DNA from: an uncultured Eubacteriales bacterium
GTDB taxonomy: Bacteria > Bacillota > Clostridia > Lachnospirales > Lachnospiraceae
NCBI GenBank assembly: GCA_900544525.1
Contig: UQVN01000056.1
Span: 1 to 15,693, forward strand
Length of the DNA: 15,693 bases
Direction: 5' to 3'
Part shown: positions 7,697 through 14,392 of the stretch, one piece after another
Position numbering within the stretch: the first letter of the stretch is position 1
Layout: each line of letters begins with the position of its first letter
Made by a program: the position numbers and the translations under genes
Notes under the pieces: generated by a model
What the model was told of the DNA's origin: nothing
The model's database searches: none
What the model saw: only the letters and a program-made list of their open reading frames with translations

Positions 7697-8404
7697 TTAT
7701 AATAATGTTAACTGTTGAATAGAGGAATTTAACAATATCCCTTTTTGCTTCAACCAGTCTCTATGTTCTTTATAACCTGGATCGTACTGTTTAACTAGTT
7801 TCCAAAAAGCAGAGGAATGGTTCATCTCTTTTAAATGGCATAGTTCATGAATTACGACATAATCAAGAACTTCTAACGGTGCCATAACTAGCTTCCAGTT
7901 AAAATTTAAATTTCCTTTGCTGCTTGCGCTTCCCCATCTCGTTTTTTGTTCTTTTATACGAATCTGATTTATAAAAACGCCGATTTGCTCTTGATAGATC
8001 GCAACTCGATCAAAAATAATCTTTTTTGCCTCCATTCGATACCATTGTTCTAGCATAGTCTTCATTTCTTTTTCTTCAAAAGACTGAGCCATAATATAGA
8101 TCTTTTCTCCATAAAGTCCTACCGAAGGTTTTAAAAACTCAGGTTCTAATACAACGTCCACTTGATAAAGTTGCCCAAGATAAAATAAACGCTCTTTTAA
8201 AAATGCCAGATCCCCTGCCATCTGTTCTTTTGCATTTTTTATCTCTATTTTCTTTTTTTCAACCCAACTCTCTTTTGTCTTTAAGACTCGTTTAATCTCT
8301 CGTTCGCTTACATAAGATGGTGCCATAACAATCACTGCACCTTCCGTTGTAATTTTAATACCAATTGTTTTTCTCTTTGTTCTTTTAAGCTCGTATGCAA
8401 ACAT
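7697..8404 (-). CDS. YgjP-like zinc metallopeptidase (DUF45 / M48-related)
   Basis: The 235-residue protein is a typical member of the YgjP-like metallopeptidase family. The zinc site is HELCHLKEMNH at 186-196, giving H186, E187, H190 and H196. Before it lies the family-specific TRWGSAS block (155-161), and after it SAFWKLV and a conserved-looking DPGYKEHRDWLK tail. No signal peptide or membrane segment is seen, so it should be cytoplasmic. The N-terminal part (about 1-60) is basic. Relatives often sit near restriction or DNA-metabolism genes, but the substrate is generally not known. The start is preceded by GAGGGATAAGAGAAA, an acceptable but spaced ribosome site. It follows DUF1700 by 46 bp and precedes the HAD gene by 23 bp. 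Confidence 0.88.
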   Translation of the reverse strand: MFAYELKRTKRKTIGIKITTEGAVIVMAPSYVSEREIKRVLKTKESWVEKKKIEIKNAKEQMAGDLAFLKERLFYLGQLYQVDVVLEPEFLKPSVGLYGEKIYIMAQSFEEKEMKTMLEQWYRMEAKKIIFDRVAIYQEQIGVFINQIRIKEQKTRWGSASSKGNLNFNWKLVMAPLEVLDYVVIHELCHLKEMNHSSAFWKLVKQYDPGYKEHRDWLKQKGILLNSSIQQLTLL

Positions 8405-8450
8405 TTTCTCTTATCCCTCTCACGTTGATTTTATTCTTTCTACTTATCTT

Positions 8451-8924
8451 TTATTTTCGAAAGAAGTTAGAAATCAATTTGAATATAACGACAATTACAA
8501 CAATCGGCAATACGATATTCCATAAAATGGAAAGTGCAACTCCAAGAATTCCTAACACGATTAGTACAAAAACAATTCCCACTAAAATTATTCCTAATTT
8601 TTCATACCATTTTATTTGAATATCCTTATGATACCACTGTTTTTGCACTTTTTGAAAAGGGTCTTCTTCTTTATATTCTCTCTCCTCTTGATAGACAAAA
8701 TCATCGGCATTGTCTTTTGCTTCATTTCCTTTTACATCAATAATCGTCTTTGCAAGAAGGCGCGGATTCCCTAGCTGATCTATCACCTCTTCTTCTGCTT
8801 GTCCACTTGCAATTGCCTCATCAATATAATCTGAATAATATTGTATGGAATTTGTGTATTCCTGATCACTCACCTCATGATAAAGGCTTTCCCTCAGCTC
8901 TTTCATAAATTCCTGTTTCTTCAT
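8451..8924 (-). CDS. DUF1700 (HAAS domain) membrane protein
   Basis: The 157-residue protein starts with a helical, acidic domain (about 1-65) reading MKKQEFMKELRESL and then QLGNPRLLAKTI, the hallmark of the HAAS/DUF1700 family. A charged linker (66-108) follows, then one long or two closely spaced hydrophobic segments at about 110-150 and a short positive tail. The N-terminal domain should face the cytoplasm. In many Firmicutes the family is encoded just after a PadR regulator and before a DUF4097 protein, as a signalling module; neither partner is present here. Instead it lies 36 bp after the transglutaminase-like gene. GAGG six bases before the ATG supports the start. Its role in this operon is unknown. 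Confidence 0.85.
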   Translation of the reverse strand: MKKQEFMKELRESLYHEVSDQEYTNSIQYYSDYIDEAIASGQAEEEVIDQLGNPRLLAKTIIDVKGNEAKDNADDFVYQEEREYKEEDPFQKVQKQWYHKDIQIKWYEKLGIILVGIVFVLIVLGILGVALSILWNIVLPIVVIVVIFKLISNFFRK

Positions 8925-8960
8925 TCTTTGCCTCTTTTCCTAATGTAATTTTTTCTTTTC

Positions 8961-10049
8961 CTATGACTGGTACTCTAATGTCATCTCTAATACAAGACAA
9001 GGGCTTTCCCCGATATTCTTCCATTTCACACTTTTGACAGAATCATACTGAAGAACAAAGTTATACGAATATTCTTGCGCATTCTCTCCTGTTAATAATA
9101 ACTGCAATTTCTTTTCTTTCTTTTTAATTCCGTCTATAATTCGTTCCTTTGTATGGCTATAACTACTACAAAGATCTCCTTTTTTATTATAATAATTTTC
9201 TTCATAACTATCAGCTTTCTCATACAACTTCGGATTCCAAGTATGAGTCTTTCCAATTAACTGATCGGGTACATTGAAATAGTTATATAACACTCTGCCT
9301 TCTTCATCAGGCACTGGATCATCCCATGTAGCATCCACATGATACCAGTTACCATCTAATTTCACTAGATTCCACGAATGTTCTACGTCTGCTTTTCCAA
9401 GAATAATCTTTGACTCCACACCTGCTAATGACAATAATAATTGCATGGATTCTGAATAGGAGCTACAAACCCCTTTTCCTTCTAATAAAATTCCTTTTGA
9501 ATTATAGCTATCTTCTTTTTTACTTCCTTTTAAAAAACCATATTCTCCTTGTTTTATAACATAATCATGAATTGCTTTTTCTTTCTCAAAATCATTCATA
9601 TCAGGTGTTATAATTTCTTTTAAAACAGCGTCTACTTTTTCTGCTAACTGCAATGCGGTATCTGGCATTTCTTTTACATCATTTCCCGTTAAATATTGAT
9701 AAGCATAATAATTATCAGAAAGTTCAATATTAAGTCTCGTCTGATACAAACCATTTTTTGGCCATTTCGCAATATAATAAGAATTCACATATCCATAATA
9801 TCCATCTAAATTAGCATTAATGGTTTCTAGTTCCTTCACTCCAATTCCATCTAAATAAACATTTAACTCTTCTTTCCCCTGTTCTAATGTATCAAGTACC
9901 CTCTCTTCTAATTGTGCCATGGATGAAATTGTATTTTCTTTTGTGGCAGTTTCCCCACCTAGTAATTGCAAGCGTTCCTTAATATTCGGATAATAAATAA
10001 TTCCTGCTAGTAACAAAATTGCAAGCAACAATACATTTCTTTTCTTCAC
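8961..10049 (-). CDS. Membrane-anchored transglutaminase-like domain protein
   Basis: The 362-residue protein has a short basic start and one hydrophobic segment (about residues 5-20), a signal anchor or uncleaved signal, so most of it should be extracellular. No lipobox cysteine follows. The transglutaminase-like fold (about 150-260) has a complete Cys-His-Asp triad: C195 in GKGVCSSYSESM, H224 in VEHSWNLV and D239 in YHVDATWDDP. Bacterial members act as proteases or cross-linking enzymes at the envelope; here the substrate is unknown. Residues 40-140 match nothing I recognise. The start is GTG; the upstream AGG is weak and about ten bases away. A structured leader and a good promoter lie upstream, making this the first gene of the seven-gene operon. 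An internal ATG start would lose the signal segment. Confidence 0.82.
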   Translation of the reverse strand: MKKRNVLLLAILLLAGIIYYPNIKERLQLLGGETATKENTISSMAQLEERVLDTLEQGKEELNVYLDGIGVKELETINANLDGYYGYVNSYYIAKWPKNGLYQTRLNIELSDNYYAYQYLTGNDVKEMPDTALQLAEKVDAVLKEIITPDMNDFEKEKAIHDYVIKQGEYGFLKGSKKEDSYNSKGILLEGKGVCSSYSESMQLLLSLAGVESKIILGKADVEHSWNLVKLDGNWYHVDATWDDPVPDEEGRVLYNYFNVPDQLIGKTHTWNPKLYEKADSYEENYYNKKGDLCSSYSHTKERIIDGIKKKEKKLQLLLTGENAQEYSYNFVLQYDSVKSVKWKNIGESPCLVLEMTLEYQS

Positions 10050-10062
10050 AAACTTTTTGCCT

Positions 10063-10117
10063 GCTACTCAAACTTTCGTATGTTTAGCTGCTATTTTTGA
10101 ATATTTCGTCGAGTAGC
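10063..10117 (-). repeat. 7-bp inverted repeat in the operon leader
   Basis: GCTACTC and GAGTAGC (10063-10069 and 10111-10117) are perfect inverted arms enclosing 41 bases. They lie in the predicted 5' leader between the transcription start (about 10139) and the GTG of the transglutaminase gene. The closed stem would end just before the weak AGG ribosome site, so it could affect translation. The interior includes AAAC and GTTT, which can form a small inner hairpin. I could not match it to a known riboswitch. Confidence 0.35.
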
Positions 10118-10145
10118 TTCTCCTTTCTTACCCATATTCTTATTA

Positions 10146-10174
10146 ATTTTATCACCAAAAAAAAGCCCAGTCAA
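10146..10174 (-). promoter_or_regulatory. Sigma-A promoter for the seven-gene operon
   Basis: On the minus strand TTGACT (10169-10174) and TAAAAT (10146-10151) are spaced by exactly 17 bases, each five of six to consensus. The predicted start near 10139 leaves a 90-base leader before the transglutaminase gene. No comparably good promoter was noticed in the short gaps between the following six genes, supporting a single transcript down to the terminator at 1963-1996. The element overlaps the T-tract of a terminator-like hairpin. Confidence 0.6.
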
Positions 10175-10190
10175 ACAAAACACACTGACC
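10157..10190 (-). terminator. Terminator-like hairpin overlapping the operon promoter
   Basis: On the minus strand GGTCAGT can pair with ACTGGGC across a 12-base loop, with one mismatch and one wobble, and is followed at once by eight T. The stem is weak but the T-tract is strong. It would be a backup terminator for read-through from the ABC operon, or the end of a small transcript from 10200-10340. Its second arm and T-tract overlap the promoter of the next operon. Confidence 0.4.
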
Positions 10191-10339
10191 AAAACTGACA
10201 AAGTGTTTTTCATTCTATTGAAAAAATGTTCTGAAACGATAAGAAGCACGCTTTGCGAACTTCTCACGTTCCCAAACAGTCGCCATATGTGAGCATAAAT
10301 GCTCCTGCATAGATCTTTGTCTTTGTGTAAATATAAAAG

Positions 10340-10391
10340 ATAGCCATTGTAAACTTCCTCTATCTTTCAAGATTTGGATTACAATGGCTAT
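10340..10391 (-). terminator. Inverted repeat after the ABC exporter operon, probable terminator
   Basis: ATAGCCATTGTAA (10340-10352) and TTACAATGGCTAT (10379-10391) are perfect 13-bp arms, extended by four A-T pairs beyond one mismatch. The loop is 26 bases and holds a small ATCT/AGAT hairpin. It begins four bases after the last ABC stop codon. On the minus strand it is followed by CTTTTATATTT and on the plus strand by six T, so it could work in either direction. The long loop is unusual for an intrinsic terminator. Confidence 0.55.
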
Positions 10392-10395
10392 TTTT

Positions 10396-12150
10396 TCATG
10401 TTTTTGCAAACTGGCTTTCATAAAGAGTTTTATAAAAACCACCTTGTTCTAATAACGTTTCATGCGTTCCTTTTTCAATTATTTTTCCATCTTTCATTAC
10501 AAGAATCAGATCTGCTTCTTTAATTGTAGAAAGGCGATGGGCTACAATAAAACTTGTTCTCCCTTCCATCATTTTTTCAAAGGCCTTTTGCACTAAAATC
10601 TCTGTTCTTGTATCAATCGAGCTAGTCGCCTCATCTAAAATCAGCATTGGAGGAAGACAAAGCATGACTCTTGCAATACAAAGCAATTGTTTTTGTCCTC
10701 CAGATAAATTTCCTCCATCTTCCGTAATAATGGTATCATATCCCTTTGGCATTCTCATAATAAAACTATGAGCATGGGCAGATTTTGCCGCTTCGATTAT
10801 TTCTTCTTCTGTGACATTTTCACGTCCATAGGCAATATTTTCTCGAATCGTTCCTGTCTTTAACCATGTCTCTTGTAACACCATTCCAAAATTTTTACGA
10901 ACGCTTTCTTTTGTCACCGATGCTACATCGACTCCATCAATAGAAATAGTACCTTTTTTCGGATCATAAAACCGCATTAATAGATTAATCATGGTACTCT
11001 TACCGCATCCTGTTGGACCTACAATGGCAATCTTTTGTCCTTTTTTCACAGATACCGTTAAATCCTCAATTAAGCGTTGAGCCTCTCGATAAGAAAAATC
11101 CACATGCGAAATTGAAATATTTCCTTCCACATGTTCTAGTGTAGAAAGTCCTTCTTCCGAAGGCATAGGCTGTTCATCTATTAATTCAAACACTCGTGTT
11201 GCTGATGCTAACGCATTTTGAAGTTCTGTTACAACACCAGAAATTTCATTAAACGGTTTTGTATATTGATTGGCATAGCTTAAAAAGCAGGTGAGCTGTC
11301 CAACAGAAAGCACTCCTTGAATGACAGAAAAAGCTCCTACAACAGCAACTGCTGCATACACAAGGCCATTGACAAAACGAGTGGCTGGATTGGTAAGAGA
11401 AGAGAAAAACGTGGCTTTTAAACTACATATTTTTAATCGCTCATTAATGTTTATAAATCGTTTTTCTGCCTCTTTTTCATAGCCAAATGCCTTTACGATC
11501 TTTTGGTTACCAACCATTTCATTTACTAAATCCGTTAACTCTCCTCTTGCCTCTGACTGGGCTTTAAACATAGTAAACGTTTTTTTCGCGATAAACGCTG
11601 CTACTAGCATAGAAATGGGTGTTACTAAAACAACGACAATGGTAATTGTTACATTTTCATAAAGCATAAAACCTAACGTACCTAAAATCGTAAGAACACC
11701 TGTAAATAGCTGTGTAAATCCCATTAAAAGTCCATCGGAAAACTGATCGATGTCTGCAATTACACGGCTAATAATATCACCATGAGGATGTTGATCCATA
11801 TATCCCACTGGCAACTGTTGTAGATGACGAAATGCCTTTGTTCGAATATCTTTAACTACTTTGTAAGTTACATAGTTATTAATTACATTCATTAACCACT
11901 GAGAAAGAGCTGTTAACAAAAGGACAACAACCATTTTTTCAAAAATACGATAAAGTCCTTTAAAATCTACTAGCCCTTTTCCAATCACATGATCCACTGC
12001 ATTTCCAACAAGGATTGGCATATAAAGTGTGAAAGCAACAGTAATTGCTGCTAACACTAAAGAGAAAAATACAAATATTTTATAGACACCAATAAACTTT
12101 AAAATTCTTTTTAATGAGGAATGATGTGCCTTTAACCGAGATCTCTTCAT
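10396..12150 (-). CDS. ABC exporter half-transporter (permease-ATPase fusion), catalytic subunit
   Basis: This is a multidrug- or lipid-type ABC exporter half-transporter of 584 residues: a six-helix membrane domain (about 20-320) fused to an ATPase domain. The ATPase motifs are complete: Walker A GPTGCGKS at 378-385, signature LSGGQ at 482-486, Walker B LILDE with catalytic E507, D-loop SSIDTRTE and switch histidine H538. The start at 12150 is supported by AGGAGGTGG four bases upstream and a 4-base ATGA overlap with the previous ABC gene; a longer reading from 12186 lacks such support. The overlap and the degenerate partner argue for a heterodimer in the inner membrane. Exported substrate cannot be read from the sequence. 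A probable terminator begins four bases after the stop. Confidence 0.93.
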   Translation of the reverse strand: MKRSRLKAHHSSLKRILKFIGVYKIFVFFSLVLAAITVAFTLYMPILVGNAVDHVIGKGLVDFKGLYRIFEKMVVVLLLTALSQWLMNVINNYVTYKVVKDIRTKAFRHLQQLPVGYMDQHPHGDIISRVIADIDQFSDGLLMGFTQLFTGVLTILGTLGFMLYENVTITIVVVLVTPISMLVAAFIAKKTFTMFKAQSEARGELTDLVNEMVGNQKIVKAFGYEKEAEKRFININERLKICSLKATFFSSLTNPATRFVNGLVYAAVAVVGAFSVIQGVLSVGQLTCFLSYANQYTKPFNEISGVVTELQNALASATRVFELIDEQPMPSEEGLSTLEHVEGNISISHVDFSYREAQRLIEDLTVSVKKGQKIAIVGPTGCGKSTMINLLMRFYDPKKGTISIDGVDVASVTKESVRKNFGMVLQETWLKTGTIRENIAYGRENVTEEEIIEAAKSAHAHSFIMRMPKGYDTIITEDGGNLSGGQKQLLCIARVMLCLPPMLILDEATSSIDTRTEILVQKAFEKMMEGRTSFIVAHRLSTIKEADLILVMKDGKIIEKGTHETLLEQGGFYKTLYESQFAKT

Positions 12151-13874
12151 CGTGCCACCTCCTCTTTTGAAAGCTGGGAAAGACAAATTTCTTGATAAAC
12201 ATTACAAGTTTTTAATAACTCTTCATGAGTTCCAATCCCTGCCATTTTACCATCATCTAACACTAAAATTTGATCCGCATATCGAATGGACGATGCTCTT
12301 TGTGATACTAAAAATACTGTCATATCCTTTGTTTCCTCTTTTATGGCCTTGCGAAGTTTTGCATCCGTAGCAAAATCAAGAGCTGAAGAGCTATCATCTA
12401 AAATTAAGATCTCTGGCTGTTTTACTAAAGCTCTTGCAATTGTTAGGCGCTGTCTTTGTCCACCAGATAAGTTTTTCCCCCCTTGTTGTATCGGATAATC
12501 CAAACCATTTTCTTTTACAAAATCTCCCGCCTGTGCGATGGAAAGTGCCTTTTGGATCTCTTCATCAGTAGCATCTTTTTTTCCCCACTTCATATTATCT
12601 CGAATGGTTCCTTTAAATAACACTGCCTTTTGTGGCACTATTCCTATTTTTTCTCGTAACTGCTCTTTTGGATATTCTTTTACGTCGATCCCATTTAAAA
12701 GTACCTGTCCTGATGTTGTATCATAAAACCTTGGAATTAAATGAATGACAGAAGATTTTCCTGAACCTGTGCCTCCAATAATTCCTATGGTCTGCCCTTT
12801 TTTTGCCACGAAATGAATATCATGCAAGGCTTCTGCCTGCATAGAACCATAGGCAAAACTCACATGCCGAAATTCTACGGCATTACACTCCGATTGTTCT
12901 TCGAGCCATTTCGTTTGCTTATCTTCAATACTTGGTTCCATTTCTAACACTGTACAAATACGATTGGCACAGGCAAATGCCTTTGTGGTTGTTACAATTA
13001 AATTGGCTAGCTTAATTAACTCCACAAGAATCTGTGACATATAGTTGGTAAGTGCCACCACTTCACCTTGAGAGATGACACCAGAGTTTACTTCTTTTGC
13101 ACCAACCCAAATAACAGCAATAAGCCCTAAATTAATAATGCTATAAGTCAGTGGATTTAATAGTCCTGAAATTCTTCCAACTACTTTTTGTAGCTGTAAT
13201 AACCCACTGTTTTCTTCTTCAAAATGCTCTTCTTCTTTTTTTTGCTGATTAAATGCACGAATGACCCGGACACCAACAAGGGTTTCTCTCGTTGCTAATG
13301 TAATCCGATCAAGACGCGCTTGCACTTTTTTATAAAGTGGCATACTAACCGCCATAATTCCAAACACCACAATGGATAACACTGGAATTGTCACTACAAA
13401 CACAAGTGCTACCTTTACATTGACCGTAAATGCCATGATCATTGCACCAAATACAATAAAAGGAGAGCGTAAAAACAAGCGAAGCACTAAATTAACTCCC
13501 GATTGTACTTGATTAATATCACTTGTCATTCTCGTAATTAAAGTGGCAGTCCCCGCTTCATCGATCTCTTGATAAGAAAGACGATTTAAATGAGCAAATA
13601 AATGATTTCTAAGCTCTGTTCCAAATCCTACTGCCGCTTTTGCCGCGAAATACTGTGCTGTAATCGAGCAGACTAATCCTATGACACCAAGCAGTAAAAG
13701 AAGACCTCCCATTATGAGAACATAATTTTTATCTTGATTTTTAATTCCTGTATCAATAATTCCTGCTACCACTAAAGGAACAAACAATTCAAAACTTGCC
13801 TCTAACAGCTTAAATAAAGGTCCTAAAATACTTTCTTTTTTATAATTTCCCAAAAATCTCAGAAGTTTTCTCAT
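12147..13874 (-). CDS. ABC exporter half-transporter with degenerate ATPase site
   Basis: The 575-residue half-transporter has a membrane domain (about 15-300) and an ATPase domain with Walker A GGTGSGKS at 367-374 and a normal signature LSGGQ at 469-473. Two catalytic residues are changed: Walker B reads ILILDD, so the usual glutamate is D494, and the switch-loop histidine is Q525 (VSQR). In well-studied heterodimeric exporters such as TM287/288 one subunit carries this kind of degenerate site, while the partner hydrolyses ATP. The downstream gene has the intact residues and overlaps by 4 bp, so the two should form such a pair. The ATG follows AGAGGA with six bases of spacing. It lies 25 bp after the MarR gene. 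Substrate is unknown. Confidence 0.93.
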   Translation of the reverse strand: MRKLLRFLGNYKKESILGPLFKLLEASFELFVPLVVAGIIDTGIKNQDKNYVLIMGGLLLLLGVIGLVCSITAQYFAAKAAVGFGTELRNHLFAHLNRLSYQEIDEAGTATLITRMTSDINQVQSGVNLVLRLFLRSPFIVFGAMIMAFTVNVKVALVFVVTIPVLSIVVFGIMAVSMPLYKKVQARLDRITLATRETLVGVRVIRAFNQQKKEEEHFEEENSGLLQLQKVVGRISGLLNPLTYSIINLGLIAVIWVGAKEVNSGVISQGEVVALTNYMSQILVELIKLANLIVTTTKAFACANRICTVLEMEPSIEDKQTKWLEEQSECNAVEFRHVSFAYGSMQAEALHDIHFVAKKGQTIGIIGGTGSGKSSVIHLIPRFYDTTSGQVLLNGIDVKEYPKEQLREKIGIVPQKAVLFKGTIRDNMKWGKKDATDEEIQKALSIAQAGDFVKENGLDYPIQQGGKNLSGGQRQRLTIARALVKQPEILILDDSSSALDFATDAKLRKAIKEETKDMTVFLVSQRASSIRYADQILVLDDGKMAGIGTHEELLKTCNVYQEICLSQLSKEEVAR

Positions 13875-13899
13875 ATTCTGTCCTCTGTTTTCTTCTACT

Positions 13900-14370
13900 T
13901 TATTCTCCTAGTTTATGATCCAGTTTTTTATTGACTGTCAACTCCATATTTTCCAAATTAGCAGACATTTTTTGAAGTCCTTTTACAATAAACTCCATAT
14001 CTTCATTGGAAAATCCACGCCAAAGAATTTCATCTACTTTTTTAAACCCTCGATGGACTTCTTGCGCTTTTTTTCGACCAATTTCTGTCAATACAATAAG
14101 ATACGATCTTCTACATCCTGGCTTCCTTTCTCTTGTCAAAAAACCAGCCTCTACCATACGATCTAATGTTCTTGACATATTCGTTACATCCATTTCACAC
14201 CGATCCGCTAACTCTCTTTGTGAAATATGATCCTTTTTTAATAATGTATTTAAAATTCTTGGCTGTCCTTGCCCTAATGTCAATCCAATTTCTTGAAAAT
14301 AGGGCTTTAAAAGACGCTTTCGATTAGACTCTAGCTGAAGCAATACTTCACGAACTGTGGCCCTCTCCAT
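13900..14370 (-). CDS. MarR-family transcriptional regulator
   Basis: The 156-residue protein has the winged-helix arrangement of MarR regulators. The helix-turn-helix reads SQRELADRCEMDVTNMSRTLDRMVEAG in outline (about residues 50-76), followed by the wing with RERKPGCRRSYLIVLTEIG and C-terminal dimerisation helices. It should bind a palindromic operator as a dimer and probably represses the exporter operon, releasing when a toxic compound binds, as in related systems. It sits inside the gene cluster, 22 bp after one ABC gene and 25 bp before the next pair. The start has GGAGGTGG a few bases upstream. The operator is probably outside the window, upstream of the first ABC gene; I saw no clear palindrome nearby. 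Confidence 0.92.
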   Translation of the reverse strand: MERATVREVLLQLESNRKRLLKPYFQEIGLTLGQGQPRILNTLLKKDHISQRELADRCEMDVTNMSRTLDRMVEAGFLTRERKPGCRRSYLIVLTEIGRKKAQEVHRGFKKVDEILWRGFSNEDMEFIVKGLQKMSANLENMELTVNKKLDHKLGE

Positions 14371-14392
14371 CGGACCACCTCCTCTCCTTTTC

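Larger units (their letters stand above)
10050..10395. other. Structured intergenic region between the ABC operon and the transglutaminase gene
   Basis: This 346-bp stretch has no confident gene but holds several structures on the minus strand. In order of transcription these are a 13-bp inverted repeat right after the ABC stop, an imperfect hairpin (about 10234-10271), a terminator-like element with eight T (10157-10190), the operon promoter and a stem-forming leader. Two small frames exist: 31 codons at 10215-10310 with no clear ribosome site, and 27 codons at 10264-10347 with AGAGG nine bases before its ATG. They overlap in different frames, so at most one is likely real. Known riboswitch cores were not recognised. 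Confidence 0.5.

Noticed and set aside
7005..8404. HAD phosphatase plus YgjP metallopeptidase as a toxin-antitoxin or defence pair
   Set aside because: Both have ordinary housekeeping-type motifs and lengths, and nothing in the sequence shows a toxin domain or antitoxin-like partner.
10081..10135. TetR regulator pseudogene, from a 14-residue N-terminal resemblance
   Set aside because: After the stop there is no recognisable helix-turn-helix sequence in any frame; the similarity is too short to call.
10050..10140. Possible c-di-GMP-type riboswitch, suggested by a GAAA-capped small hairpin in the leader
   Set aside because: The conserved core of the GEMM class and the second helix were not found; only a generic stem is supported.
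10215..10442. 75-codon minus-strand frame overlapping the end of the last ABC gene
   Set aside because: Its upstream half overlaps the well-supported ABC C-terminus and the terminator-like repeat, and it has no ribosome site. Only the final 31 codons are kept as a weak candidate.
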